A stretch of 64,000 nucleotides of DNA, taken from assembly GCF_026341275.1 (NCBI RefSeq), contig NZ_JAIFZO010000002.1, forward strand, positions 1,066,361 through 1,130,360, read 5' to 3'. The notes under the pieces are model-generated. The model saw only the letters and a program-made list of their open reading frames with translations. It searched no databases and had not been told where the DNA came from. The translations under genes and the position numbers were made by a program. Within the stretch, counting starts at the first letter, position 1. Each line of letters begins with the position of its first letter. Below are positions 8,608-17,603 of the stretch, piece by piece. This DNA comes from Streptomyces ortus (GTDB lineage: Bacteria; Actinomycetota; Actinomycetes; Streptomycetales; Streptomycetaceae).

Positions 8608-9855
8608 ATGACGGAACAGACACCGCGGGCACCGCGGACTTCCCGGGCGGCCCGGCCGGCATGGGCGGTGGTCCGCGTCCTGCGGGACCGCAACGCGAGC
8701 CTGTACCTGGGCGGAGTCGTGGTCTCCGGTTTCGGCTCGTCGGCGATGTGGCTGGTGGCGGGGATCTGGGTGAAGGACCTGACCGGCTCGGACGGCCTGG
8801 CCGCGCTCTGCGTCTTCGCGCTCTGGGCGCCCACGCTGATCGGCCCGGCCCTGGGCACCCTCGCCGACCGCATGCGCCGCAGACCGCTGCTGGTGGGGAC
8901 GGACCTGGGCCTGGCCGTGCTGCTCCTGCCGCTCCTCGCGGTCGACTCGCCGGACACCCTGTGGATCCTGTTCGCCGTCCTGCTCGTCTACGGGGCGGCG
9001 GGCGTCGTCCATGACGCGGCGGAGGCGGCGCTGGTGGCCACCGCCGTCGACCCACGGCTCCTCGGCGACTTCAACGGCCTGCGCATGACGGCCAACGAGG
9101 GCATGAAACTGCTCGCCCCGCTCGCCGGAGCGGGCCTGTACGCGGCCTACGGGGGCGCCCGCGTCGCACTCCTGGACGCCGTCACCTTCGCCCTCGCCGC
9201 GGGTCTCTGCACGCTCCTGCGCGTCCACGAGCCGCCGCCGCGTCCGGCGGAGGGCGCCGCGGACCTGCGGGCCCGGACCGTCGAGGGCGCGCGCTACCTG
9301 TGGGGCCACCCGGTGCTGCGCCCGCTCGTCCTCGCCGGCGGCACGACGATGCTCTTCGCGGGCGTCAACGGCGCGGCGGTCTACGCGGTGGCGGAGGGCC
9401 TCGGCCACGCCCCCTCGTACGTGGCGCTGCTGTACGTCGCGCAGGGCGCCGGGTCGGTGGCGATCGGCCTGGTCTCGGGGCCGCTGCTGCGGCGGCTCGG
9501 CGAGCGGCGGTTCGGGCGGTACGGCATCGCGCTGACCGCGGTGGCCGTGACGGCTCGCGCGCTCCCGTACGACGCGGTGGCGCTCGCCTCGGCCGTGGCG
9601 GTGGGGGTCGGGCTGCCGTGCGTTCTGGTGGCAGCCCTCACCGCGGTCCAGCGGGAGACTCCGGGCGCGCTCCTGGGGCGCACGGCGGCGACCGCGAACA
9701 CGTTGCTGTTCGCGCCGAACGCGGTGGGGCTCGCGCTGGGCGCGGCTCTTGTGGAACTCGTTCCGTATCAGGCGCTGTTGGCGGTGGTGGGGGTCACGCG
9801 GCTCCTGACGGTGCTGCCCTGCCGGAGCCGGCCGCGCAGTTCCCCGCGCCCCTGA
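8608..9855 (+). CDS. MFS transporter (EntS/tetracycline-type exporter family)
   Basis: About 415 residues with around 12 hydrophobic segments. The loop between helices 2 and 3 carries the MFS signature (GTLADRMRRRPLLVG). The pattern suits the EntS/macrolide-type subgroup of exporters; the substrate is unknown. The last codons (PRSSPRP) and the TGA stop are supplied by a copy of the dispersed GCGCAGTTCCCCGCGCCCC repeat at 9834-9852. The native C-terminus may therefore have been replaced by repeat sequence. Confidence 0.88.
   Translation: MTEQTPRAPRTSRAARPAWAVVRVLRDRNASLYLGGVVVSGFGSSAMWLVAGIWVKDLTGSDGLAALCVFALWAPTLIGPALGTLADRMRRRPLLVGTDLGLAVLLLPLLAVDSPDTLWILFAVLLVYGAAGVVHDAAEAALVATAVDPRLLGDFNGLRMTANEGMKLLAPLAGAGLYAAYGGARVALLDAVTFALAAGLCTLLRVHEPPPRPAEGAADLRARTVEGARYLWGHPVLRPLVLAGGTTMLFAGVNGAAVYAVAEGLGHAPSYVALLYVAQGAGSVAIGLVSGPLLRRLGERRFGRYGIALTAVAVTARALPYDAVALASAVAVGVGLPCVLVAALTAVQRETPGALLGRTAATANTLLFAPNAVGLALGAALVELVPYQALLAVVGVTRLLTVLPCRSRPRSSPRP
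9834..9852. repeat. Dispersed Streptomyces repeat (GCGCAGTTCCCCGCGCCCC)
   Basis: One copy of a 19-bp element that recurs at least ten times in this window in both orientations. Here it overlaps the 3' end of the MFS gene. Confidence 0.85.
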
Positions 9856-9974
9856 AAAACGTGGCTGCGCCCCGGCTTTTCATCGCTGCGCGCATGAAGC
9901 CCCCGGGCCGCTGTAGGACGGGCGGCGGCCCCGCCTCACCGCCGTGCGGCGCACAAGGCCCCCAGGTCCGCGAA

Positions 9975-9995
9975 AGGCCGGCCGCGACCCGGCCT
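9975..9995. terminator. Weak hairpin between convergent genes
   Basis: AGGCCGG and CCGGCCT form a 7-bp stem with a 7-base loop in the tail-to-tail gap between the MFS gene and the minus-strand unknown gene. There is no T tract; the termination role is inferred from position. Confidence 0.4.
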
Positions 9996-10008
9996 GTCGT
10001 CGTTGCCG

Positions 10009-11178
10009 TCAGGTCAGTCGGGCCAGTGCCTCCGTCACCAGTGACAGGTCCTGGGCCGATGCCAGGCCCGCGTGGTAGAGGCGCAGTTCCGTGGCCCCTC
10101 GTCCGGCCGCCCGCCTCGCGTCCTCGAAGAGGGTCCCGGGGCTGCCGCCCATCCCCGCCACCACGGGGAAGTTGGCCGCCAGCACGTTCCCCTCTGCGGC
10201 GTGTGCCGCGAAGGGGGTGAGCAGCCCGGCCCCTCCCGCGCACGGCACGACCACACCGTCCGCGACGGTCAGGATGTGCCGCGGGTCCACCCCGGCGTTC
10301 GCGCCCACGTGGTACGAGTCCGGGTCCGCGTGCAGCAGGATCCGGAAGCCCTCGGGGGCCGCCGCCCGGACCGCGCCGACGACGTCCGTCTGGAGGGAGC
10401 GGGCGACGGAGTCGCGCCACGCGCGCGTGGCGCTCGCGAGCTCACCGCCCAGCAGCTCCTCCACGGTCTCCCAGCCCCCGGCGGGCGTCCCACCACGCCA
10501 CACCGGCTCCAGGGCGCGCCGCACGGCCGACGCCAACTCAGCAGCATCCAGACCCAGTTGCGTATACCCGTCACGGCACGACGGGCAGAAGCACAGCGAC
10601 ATCAGGTACGTCCCGGCGTCCCCGAGCGCCACGCCCGACGTCTTGTCGTGGGCGTGCAGATGCGGGAGCCCGTACCAGCCGAGGGACTCCAGTTCCGTGC
10701 CCGCCGCCCCGGGCCGTACGGCCGCCTCGACGGCCAGGTCGGTCAGATGGGCGCGCGTCTCGGGCTGGGCGATGCAGGGTGCCCACGGATAGCGGTCCCC
10801 GTAGGCGTTGACCACGGAGGTGTCCGGGAACTCCTCGCCCAGCCGGGAGTTGTGCGCGAGGACCACCCAGGTGTGCACGTCGAGCCCCGCCCCCGCGAGC
10901 GCCCCGGCGGCCTCCCCGTACGCGTCGCCGGGCGCCCAGTCCCCGGCGGGGTACGGCCGCAGCCTGCGCCCCTCCCAGCGTCCGGGGTCCGGCGGGTAGA
11001 GGACGGCGGCGTACCGGGCGGTGACGACGCGGTGGCGGGGGTGCCGGGGGGTCAGCGCGCGCGTGGAGTGGTACGCGGACGCGAGGGTCGCCTGCCGTAC
11101 GCCGAGCCCGGCGATGCGTGCCGCCGCCCCGGGGTCGCCGTTGACGTCCCACGGATAGACGAAGGTGGCCGCCTTCAC
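10009..11178 (-). CDS. Unknown protein, possibly a TIM-barrel glycoside-hydrolase-like enzyme
   Basis: 389 residues, no signal peptide, no firm family call. It opens with a beta-strand-like stretch (ATFVYPWDVNGD) and has HSTRALTPRHPRH, an HLHAHDK segment, and a CFCPSCRDGY motif. A Cys-x-Cys-x-x-Cys patch of this kind occurs in several hypothetical glycosyl-hydrolase TIM-barrel families, which is why I suspect that fold. Its GTG start overlaps the stop of the KdgD-like gene (GTGA), so the two are coupled. It may act on the same uronate/aldarate material, perhaps releasing or processing an oligouronide. Function is unproven. Confidence 0.75.
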   Translation of the reverse strand: MKAATFVYPWDVNGDPGAAARIAGLGVRQATLASAYHSTRALTPRHPRHRVVTARYAAVLYPPDPGRWEGRRLRPYPAGDWAPGDAYGEAAGALAGAGLDVHTWVVLAHNSRLGEEFPDTSVVNAYGDRYPWAPCIAQPETRAHLTDLAVEAAVRPGAAGTELESLGWYGLPHLHAHDKTSGVALGDAGTYLMSLCFCPSCRDGYTQLGLDAAELASAVRRALEPVWRGGTPAGGWETVEELLGGELASATRAWRDSVARSLQTDVVGAVRAAAPEGFRILLHADPDSYHVGANAGVDPRHILTVADGVVVPCAGGAGLLTPFAAHAAEGNVLAANFPVVAGMGGSPGTLFEDARRAAGRGATELRLYHAGLASAQDLSLVTEALARLT

Positions 11179-12116
11179 TTGGCCTCCTCCAGCAGCGCGT
11201 GGCCGCGTTCGATCAGTTGGGCGAGCTGTTTGAGGTGGTCCTCGGACGGTTCGTGCAGCGGCGGCCGTACCTCGCCCACGTCGAGCCCCCGCAGCCGTAC
11301 GCCCGCCTTGACGAGCGAGACGGCGTACCCGCGGCCCTGTGCGCGCAGTTCGACGAGCGGCCGGTAGAAGCCGTCGAGCAGCCGGTTCACGGTCGCGTCG
11401 TCGCCGGAGCCCAGGGCACGGTGGAAGGCGAGGGCGATCTCGGGCGCGAAGCAGAAGACGGCGGACGAGTAGAGCGTGATGCCGATGCCCCGGTAGGCGA
11501 GTCCGGTGAGTTCGGCGGTCGGCAGCCCGTTGAAGTACAGGAAGCCGCCCGGTACTTCGGACCGTACGGCGCTGACGATGCGCTGCATGAGGTCGAGGTC
11601 GCCGGTGCCGTCCTTGAAGCCGATGACGCCCTCGGTGCGGGCCAGCGCGACCACGGTCTCCGGCGTGAAGACGGCGTTGTCCCGCTGGTACACGACGATG
11701 TCGAGCGAGGTGGCGCGGGCCAGTTCCGTGTAGTGCCGCAGCAGCCCCTCCTGCCCGGCGACCACGAGGTACGGCGGCATGGCGAGCAGCCCGTCGGCGC
11801 CGGCCTCCTCGGCGAGCCGCGCGTACCGCACCGCGAGGGCGGTCCCGTACCCCGCGCCCGCGACGACGGGTACCCGGCCCGCGGTCTCCTCGACGGCGGC
11901 CCGGACGCAGTCCTGGAACTCCTCGGGCGTGAGCGCGTGGAACTCGCCGGTGCCGCAGCAGGCGAAGACGGCGGCGGCACCGGCCTCGACACCCCGTCGG
12001 ACGTGCTCGCGGTAGACGTCGAGATCGACGGCTCCGTCACGGTCGTACGCGGTGACGGGGAAGAACAGCGGCCCACTGGGGATACTGAGTCGAGCGGCGA
12101 GGGGGGCTGACGACAC
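11175..12116 (-). CDS. kdgD: 5-dehydro-4-deoxyglucarate dehydratase (KdgD-like, DapA family)
   Basis: 313 residues. The Schiff-base lysine is K168 (VIGFKDGTGDL) and the conserved tyrosine Y143 (VVYQRDNAVF). The opening SGPLFFPVTAYDRDG and the CCGTGEFHAL loop are characteristic of the KDGDH branch. These cytosolic enzymes convert 5-dehydro-4-deoxyglucarate into 2,5-dioxopentanoate, releasing CO2 and water. The start is GTG with AGGGAGA about 6 bases before it. It is divergent from a uronate dehydrogenase gene, which produces the aldarate lactone upstream in the same pathway, strongly supporting the call. Confidence 0.9.
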   Translation of the reverse strand: MSSAPLAARLSIPSGPLFFPVTAYDRDGAVDLDVYREHVRRGVEAGAAAVFACCGTGEFHALTPEEFQDCVRAAVEETAGRVPVVAGAGYGTALAVRYARLAEEAGADGLLAMPPYLVVAGQEGLLRHYTELARATSLDIVVYQRDNAVFTPETVVALARTEGVIGFKDGTGDLDLMQRIVSAVRSEVPGGFLYFNGLPTAELTGLAYRGIGITLYSSAVFCFAPEIALAFHRALGSGDDATVNRLLDGFYRPLVELRAQGRGYAVSLVKAGVRLRGLDVGEVRPPLHEPSEDHLKQLAQLIERGHALLEEAK

Positions 12117-12314
12117 GGGCTCTCCCTAGAGCATGTACGTACACGCCACCCGTGCACGTTTCTGACCTGCGTCCACATCTCTGAACCCGCCCACGCTAGA
12201 GCTCGCCGTCGGGACCGGTCAAGCGGGCAAACCCGCATTCCCGAAGCAATTTCGGAACATGAGAGAACCGGAAATCAACCCGACCGATAGGGCGCCCCAC
12301 CCTTCGCGCGACAC

Positions 12315-12344
12315 TTGACGCGAGCGGCGAACGATCCATAGCGT
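12315..12344 (+). promoter_or_regulatory. Candidate promoter for the uronate dehydrogenase gene
   Basis: TTGACG (12315-12320) and TAGCGT (12339-12344) are separated by 18 bases, close to the Streptomyces vegetative consensus (TTGACN / TAGNNT). It lies about 70 bases upstream of the ATG. Confidence 0.55.
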
Positions 12345-12360
12345 TTCCATGGATGTGAAT

Positions 12361-12389
12361 GCCGTACACGCTTACGCATTGCATACGGC
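12361..12389. promoter_or_regulatory. Inverted repeat in the udh leader
   Basis: GCCGTA (12361-12366) and TACGGC (12384-12389) form a 6-bp inverted repeat around CACGCTTACGCATTGCA. It lies downstream of the proposed promoter and 24 bases before the udh start. It could be a repressor site for either direction of the divergent pair. Confidence 0.35.
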
Positions 12390-12412
12390 TGCTGATTCTA
12401 GGAGACCCGAGG

Positions 12413-13249
12413 ATGCCCGCTCCGCGCACCGCTCCCCGCACCGTCCTGCTCACCGGCGCCGCCGGCGGACTCGGCACCCTGATGCGCGGGCTGCTTCCCG
12501 CCTACGGTTACGAACTGCGCCTCCTCGACATGCGCCCCATCGAGGGCGAGCCCGACGCGATCGTCGCGGACCTCGGCGACAAGAAGGCCCTGCGAGAGGC
12601 CGTGCGCGGCGTGGACGCCGTCATCCACCTAGCGGGCATCTCCCTGGAGTCCACCTTCGAGAAGATCCTCAAAGCGAACATCGAAGGCACGTACAACCTG
12701 TACGAGGCCGCACGCGAGGAGGGCGTCGGACGGGTCGTCTTCGCCTCCTCCAACCACGCGGTCGGCTTCACCCCGCGCCCCGAGGGCGAGGCGCCCCACG
12801 AGCCGGGCGCGCTCATCCCCATCACCACCCCCCGCCGCCCGGACACCTTCTACGGCCTCTCCAAATCCTTCGGCGAGGACCTGGCGCAGTTCTACTGGGA
12901 CAAGCACGGCCTGGAGACCGTCTCCGTGCGCATCGGCTCCTGCTTCCCGGAGCCGACCACCGTGCGCATGCTGTCGGTCTGGATGAGCCCCGGCGACGGC
13001 GCCCGCCTCTTCCACGCGGCCCTGACCGCCGAGCACGTCGGCCACAGCGTCGTCTACGGCTCCTCGGCCAACACCCGCCTGTGGTGGGACCTTTCGACCG
13101 CCCGCGCCCTCGGCTACGAGCCGCGGGACGACTCCGAGCAGTACGCCGGGAAGCTGATCGCGGAACAGGGCGAACTGGACCCGGCGAACCCGGACCACGC
13201 CTGTCTCGGCGGCGCCTTCGTCACCGACCCCCCGGTGTGGCCCCACTGA
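12413..13249 (+). CDS. udh: Uronate dehydrogenase (NAD-dependent, SDR/epimerase fold)
   Basis: 278 residues. The NAD loop is TGAAGGLG at residues 14-21. The active site has Ser in SSNHAVGF (112-119) and the YxxxK pair Y147/K151 (YGLSK). The SSNHAVGF block is diagnostic of uronate dehydrogenase rather than of sugar epimerases. The enzyme oxidises galacturonate or glucuronate to the aldaro-lactone. ATG with GGAGACCCGAGG before it; a longer upstream frame begins inside the regulatory repeat. It pairs divergently with the KdgD-like gene. Confidence 0.9.
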   Translation: MPAPRTAPRTVLLTGAAGGLGTLMRGLLPAYGYELRLLDMRPIEGEPDAIVADLGDKKALREAVRGVDAVIHLAGISLESTFEKILKANIEGTYNLYEAAREEGVGRVVFASSNHAVGFTPRPEGEAPHEPGALIPITTPRRPDTFYGLSKSFGEDLAQFYWDKHGLETVSVRIGSCFPEPTTVRMLSVWMSPGDGARLFHAALTAEHVGHSVVYGSSANTRLWWDLSTARALGYEPRDDSEQYAGKLIAEQGELDPANPDHACLGGAFVTDPPVWPH

Positions 13250-13314
13250 CGCTCCCGGCCGCCCACAGCGGGCCCCGCCGACACTTCCGGCCACCCCATA
13301 CGGACGACCCCACC

Positions 13315-13347
13315 GGGCGGACGGGCACCGAACGGGCCCGTCCGCCC
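13315..13347 (+). terminator. Strong hairpin after udh
   Basis: GGGCGGACGGGC and GCCCGTCCGCCC form a perfect 12-bp stem with a 9-base loop, 66 bases after the udh stop. There is no T tract, as is common in Streptomyces. Confidence 0.7.
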
Positions 13348-13498
13348 CGCCGTTCGGGCACGCTCCCTGCCCGAATTACGCTCCGCCGCAGGTCCGCAGC
13401 GGGCACCCGTCTCACCCAACGGGCACACACGGGCGCCATCGGACCCGCAACAGACCTGGTCAGTGGCGCGTACCCGCTGTAGAACTTCCCCCATGGGT

Positions 13499-13517
13499 CG
13501 AACGGGCCCGAACGGGC
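13499..13517. promoter_or_regulatory. Direct repeats upstream of the DeoR gene
   Basis: Two copies of CGAACGGGC are spaced exactly 10 bp apart, 32 bases before the start codon. A third copy lies in the terminator loop at about 13330. Helical-turn spacing suggests a possible DeoR operator, not proven. Confidence 0.35.
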
Positions 13518-13548
13518 AGTAGACGCGTACGCAAGGGAGCGGAAGCGG

Positions 13549-14319
13549 GTGTCGGGCATGAGCGCGGAAGAACGGCAACGGGCGATCGTGAAGACCGCCC
13601 GACGCACGGGTGCCGTCGACGTGAACGAGCTCGCGGCCGAGCTGGGCGTCGCCCGGGAGACCGTGCGCCGCGATCTGCGCGCCCTGGAGGACCACGGCCT
13701 CGTCCGCCGCACCCACGGCGGCGCCTACCCCGTGGAGAGCGCCGGTTTCGAGACGACGCTCGCCTTCCGCGCCACCAGCCACGTACCCGAGAAGCGCCGG
13801 ATCGCCGCCGCGGCGGCCGAGCTGGTCGGGGACGCGGAGACGGTCTTCATCGACGAGGGCTTCACCCCCCAGCTCATCGCCGAGTCACTGCCCAGGGACC
13901 GGCCGCTGACCGTGGTCACCGCGTCCCTGGCCACCGCGGGCGCGCTCGCCGAGGCCGACAACAAGACGGTTCTGCTGCTGGGCGGCCGGGTCAGGCCCGG
14001 CACGCTGGCCACCGTCGACCACTGGACGACGAAGATGCTCGCGGGCTTCGTCATCGACCTGGCGTTCATCGGCGCCAACGGCATCTCGCGCGAACACGGC
14101 CTCACCACCCCCGACCCGGCCGTCAGCGAGGTCAAGTCACAGGCGATCCGAGCCGCGCGGCGCACGGTCTTCGCTGGCGTGCACACCAAGTTCGGCGCCG
14201 TCAGCTTCTGCAGGTTCGCGGAGATCAGCGCCCTGGAGGCGATCGTCACCAGCACGTTCCTCCCCACCTCCGAGGCCCACCGCTACTCGATGCAGGGCCC
14301 TCAGGTCATCCGCGTCTGA
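13549..14319 (+). CDS. DeoR/GlpR-family transcriptional regulator
   Basis: 256 residues. The N-terminal HTH carries the DeoR signature (LAAELGVARETVRRDLRALE, then HGGA). The C-terminal sensor domain includes the phosphosugar-binding DEGFT and LLLGGRVR segments. Such proteins normally repress sugar or polyol operons and respond to a sugar phosphate. The GTG start has AGGGAG at suitable distance; an ATG three codons later is further from it. It precedes a sugar/polyol ABC operon on the same strand by 97 bases and is its likely regulator. Confidence 0.9.
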   Translation: MSGMSAEERQRAIVKTARRTGAVDVNELAAELGVARETVRRDLRALEDHGLVRRTHGGAYPVESAGFETTLAFRATSHVPEKRRIAAAAAELVGDAETVFIDEGFTPQLIAESLPRDRPLTVVTASLATAGALAEADNKTVLLLGGRVRPGTLATVDHWTTKMLAGFVIDLAFIGANGISREHGLTTPDPAVSEVKSQAIRAARRTVFAGVHTKFGAVSFCRFAEISALEAIVTSTFLPTSEAHRYSMQGPQVIRV

Positions 14320-14416
14320 GCACACCCCCTTCCACCACAGAGGCAGCACACCCCCCTTCCCCTCTCCTTCACACCCTTCGTCATCCCATTTGCACTGATA
14401 CATCCAGGAGTGATCC

Positions 14417-15787
14417 ATGCGAACCCAGAGCCGACGGAGGCCGCGCGCGATGTTCGCCGCGGCCGCCGCAGGGACGCTGCTCGCCCCGCTGCTCTCCGGT
14501 TGCTGGGCCGGAGCGGGCGGTGCGGGCTCCGGTGGCAACTCCATCAACGTCCTCATGGTCAACAACCCGCAGATGGTGGAGTTGCAGAAGCTCACCGCGG
14601 CCCACTTCACCAAGGAGACCGGCATCAAGGTGAACTTCACCGTGCTGCCGGAGAACGACGTCCGCGACAAGATCAGCCAGGACTTCGCCAACCAGGCCGG
14701 CCAGTACGACGTCGCGACGCTCTCCAACTACGAGATACCGATCTACGCCAAGAACGACTGGCTGCACGAGATGGACTCGTACGTCGCCAAGGACCCGGGC
14801 TACGACGAGCAGGACGTCCTCAAGCCCATGCGCCAGTCCCTCACCGCGGAGGACGGCAAGCTCTACGGACAGCCCTTCTACGGCGAGTCGTCCTTCCTGA
14901 TGTACCGCAAGGACGTGTTCGCCGAGAAGGGCCTGAAGATGCCCGCCCACCCGACCTGGGACGAGGTCGCCGACCTCGCCGCGAAGGCCGACGGCGCCGA
15001 GTCCGGCATGAAGGGCATCTGTCTGCGCGGCCTGCCCGGCTGGGGCGAGATCATGGCCCCGCTCACCACGGTCGTGAACACCTTCGGCGGCACCTGGTTC
15101 GACAAGGACTGGAAGGCGCGGCTCGACTCCCCCGAGTTCGAGAAGGCGACCAAGTTCTATGTGGACCTCGTCCGCAAGCACGGGGAGTCCGGCGCGGCCC
15201 AGTCCGGCTTCGCCGAATGCCTCAACAACCTGACCCAGGGCAAGGTCGCCATGTGGTACGACGCCACGTCCGCGGCCGGTTCCCTGGAGTCGGCGAAGTC
15301 CCCGGTCAAGGGCAAGATCGGTTACGCACCGGCGCCGGTCGACAGGACGGAGTCCTCCGGCTGGCTCTACACCTGGGCCTGGGGCATCCAGGACGCGTCC
15401 CGAAACCCCGACAAGGCGTGGAAGTTCGTCTCCTGGGCGTCCAGCAAGGAGTACGAGCAGCTGGTGGGCGACAAGATCGGCTGGTCCAACGTACCGGCCG
15501 GCAAGCGCGCCTCGACGTACACGAACGCCGACTACCGCAAGGAGGCCGGCGCCTTCCAGGAGATGACCAAGGAAGCCATCGAGGGCGCCCGGCCCACCGA
15601 CCCCGGTGTACAGCCGCGGCCCGCCCCCGGCATCCAGTTCGTCGGCATCCCCGAGTTCACCGATCTCGGCACCAAGGTCTCGCAGGAGATCAGCGCGGCC
15701 ATCGCCGGACGCCAGTCCGTCGAGTCGGCCCTGAAGAAGTCCCAGAAGCTGGCCGAGGAGATCGCCGAGGAGTACGAGGGACGATGA
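14417..15787 (+). CDS. Sugar/polyol ABC transporter substrate-binding lipoprotein
   Basis: 456 residues. A lipoprotein signal peptide runs from an Arg-rich start (RTQSRRRPR) to the lipobox LLSGC, giving the lipidated Cys29. The rest is a periplasmic-binding fold of the MalE/UgpB cluster; segments such as LYGQPFYGESSFLMYRKD and WAWGIQDASRNPDKAW are typical of the sorbitol/mannitol (SmoE-like) group. AGGAG lies 7 bases before the ATG. It is the first gene of a four-gene operon with ATGA overlaps. The downstream Zn-dehydrogenase supports a polyol substrate. Confidence 0.9.
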   Translation: MRTQSRRRPRAMFAAAAAGTLLAPLLSGCWAGAGGAGSGGNSINVLMVNNPQMVELQKLTAAHFTKETGIKVNFTVLPENDVRDKISQDFANQAGQYDVATLSNYEIPIYAKNDWLHEMDSYVAKDPGYDEQDVLKPMRQSLTAEDGKLYGQPFYGESSFLMYRKDVFAEKGLKMPAHPTWDEVADLAAKADGAESGMKGICLRGLPGWGEIMAPLTTVVNTFGGTWFDKDWKARLDSPEFEKATKFYVDLVRKHGESGAAQSGFAECLNNLTQGKVAMWYDATSAAGSLESAKSPVKGKIGYAPAPVDRTESSGWLYTWAWGIQDASRNPDKAWKFVSWASSKEYEQLVGDKIGWSNVPAGKRASTYTNADYRKEAGAFQEMTKEAIEGARPTDPGVQPRPAPGIQFVGIPEFTDLGTKVSQEISAAIAGRQSVESALKKSQKLAEEIAEEYEGR

Positions 15788-16725
15788 CCGCGACAACGAC
15801 AGCCCCCGTGGCCGCACCACCCGTGCACACCCAGAAGAAGCAGCCCTCCGGCCGCATGCGCGCCTGGGCGACCCGGGCCCCGCTCCTGCCCGCCCTGATC
15901 TTCATGATCGCCGTGACCCAGCTGCCGTTCGTGGCCACGCTGGTGATCTCCTTCTTCGACTGGAACTCCCTCTACCCGGACGCCCGCAGCTTCACGGGCT
16001 TCGGCAACTACACCGAGGTCCTCACCGACGCGGCCCTGCGCAAGTCGGTCTGGGTGACCATCCTGCTCACCGTCGGCGTCGTCCTCACGAGCCTGGTCCT
16101 GGGCCTCGGCCTCGCCCTCCTCCTGGACCGCAAGTTCCGGGGCCGCGGCCTGGTCCGCACCCTCCTGATCGCACCCTTCCTGGTGGTGCCCGTAGCGGCG
16201 GCCCTGCTCTGGAAGCACGTGCTCTACAACCCGGAGTACGGCCTGCTCAACGGTCTGCTGCACTACGTCGGCGGCCCACAGCCCGACTGGATCTCCAACA
16301 CGCCGCTGCTCGCCATCGAGGCGTCCCTCGTCTGGCAGTGGACGCCGTTCATGATGCTGATCCTGCTGGCGGGCCTGCAGAGCCGGGACCACCAGCAGAT
16401 CGAGGCGGCCAAGGTCGACGGCGCGAGCAACTGGCAGGTGTTCCGCTACCTCACCCTGCCCCATCTGCGCCGCTACCTCGAACTGGGCGCCCTGCTCGGC
16501 TCGATCTACATCGTGCAGAACTTCGACGCGGTGTTCACCATCACATCCGGCGGTCTGGGCACGGCGAACCTCCCCTACACCGTCTACCAGACCTTCTACC
16601 AGGCGCACGAGAACGGCCTCGCCTCCGCGGCCGGCGTCCTGGTCGTCATCGGCTCGATCATCATCGCGACCTTCGCGCTGCGCGTGGTCTCGTCCCTGTT
16701 CCGCGAGGAGGTGTCCCGCGCATGA
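15784..16725 (+). CDS. Sugar/polyol ABC transporter permease 1 (MalF type)
   Basis: 313 residues with six membrane segments. The EAA loop is IEAAKVDGASNWQVFRYLTL, followed by PHLRR. It overlaps the stop of the binding-protein gene (ATGA), so the system is translationally coupled. The phrase YTVYQTFYQAHENGLASAAG near the C-terminus resembles mannitol/sorbitol permeases. No ATPase gene adjoins. Confidence 0.92.
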   Translation: MTATTTAPVAAPPVHTQKKQPSGRMRAWATRAPLLPALIFMIAVTQLPFVATLVISFFDWNSLYPDARSFTGFGNYTEVLTDAALRKSVWVTILLTVGVVLTSLVLGLGLALLLDRKFRGRGLVRTLLIAPFLVVPVAAALLWKHVLYNPEYGLLNGLLHYVGGPQPDWISNTPLLAIEASLVWQWTPFMMLILLAGLQSRDHQQIEAAKVDGASNWQVFRYLTLPHLRRYLELGALLGSIYIVQNFDAVFTITSGGLGTANLPYTVYQTFYQAHENGLASAAGVLVVIGSIIIATFALRVVSSLFREEVSRA

Positions 16726-17603
16726 CCGCAACCGCCGTACAAGCCCGCCCCAGCACCACACAGTCGGCCGATCCCACCCCCCGCCGCCCCAAGGGACGGG
16801 GCCTCGGCCTGGTTGCCTGGCTGGCCGGGATCGTCTTCTTCCTCCCCATCGCCTGGATGGCGCTGACGTCCTTCCACTCCGAGGAGGACGCGGCGACGAA
16901 TCCACCCTCCTTCGCCGCACCCCTCACCCTCGACGGCTACCGCGAGTTCTTCGGCACGGGCGGCGGCGCGAGCCCCTGGCCGTCCCTGATCAACTCCACG
17001 GTGGCGTCCTTGGCATCAACCCTCCTGGTCCTGATCCTCGCCCTGCCCGCCGCGTACGCGCTCTCCATCCGCCCGGTGAAGAAGTGGACGGACGTCCTCT
17101 TCTTCTTCCTCTCCACGAAGATGCTGCCGGTGGTGGCGGGCCTCCTTCCGATCTACCTCTTCGCGAAGAACACCGGAATGCTGGACAACATCTGGCTCCT
17201 GGTCATCCTCTACACCTCGATGAACCTGCCGATCGCGGTGTGGATGATGCAGTCCTTCCTCTCCGAGGTCCCGGTGGCGATCATCGAGGCGGCGCAGATA
17301 GACGGGGCGAAACTCCCCACGATCCTGACCCGCGTCGTGGCCCCGATCGCCCTCCCCGGCATCGCCGCCACCTCCCTCATCTGCTTCATCTTCAGCTGGA
17401 ACGAACTGCTGTTCGCCCGGGTGCTCACAGGCGTGGTGGCGGAGACAGCCCCCGTCTTCCTGACCGGCTTCATCACCAGCCAGGGCCTGTTCCTGGCGAA
17501 GGTGTGCGCCGCGTCGCTCGTCGTCTCCCTGCCGGTGCTCGCCGCGGGGTTCGCCGCCCAGGACAAGCTGGTCCAGGGCCTTTCGCTGGGAGCCGTGAAA
17601 TGA
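16722..17603 (+). CDS. Sugar/polyol ABC transporter permease 2 (MalG type)
   Basis: 293 residues with six membrane segments and the EAA loop IIEAAQIDGAKLPTILTRV. The short N-terminal cytoplasmic tail is basic (PRRPKGRG). ATGA overlaps on both sides tie it to permease 1 and to the dehydrogenase. The conserved FSWNELLFARVLT segment fits the MalG side of the family. Confidence 0.92.
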   Translation: MTATAVQARPSTTQSADPTPRRPKGRGLGLVAWLAGIVFFLPIAWMALTSFHSEEDAATNPPSFAAPLTLDGYREFFGTGGGASPWPSLINSTVASLASTLLVLILALPAAYALSIRPVKKWTDVLFFFLSTKMLPVVAGLLPIYLFAKNTGMLDNIWLLVILYTSMNLPIAVWMMQSFLSEVPVAIIEAAQIDGAKLPTILTRVVAPIALPGIAATSLICFIFSWNELLFARVLTGVVAETAPVFLTGFITSQGLFLAKVCAASLVVSLPVLAAGFAAQDKLVQGLSLGAVK

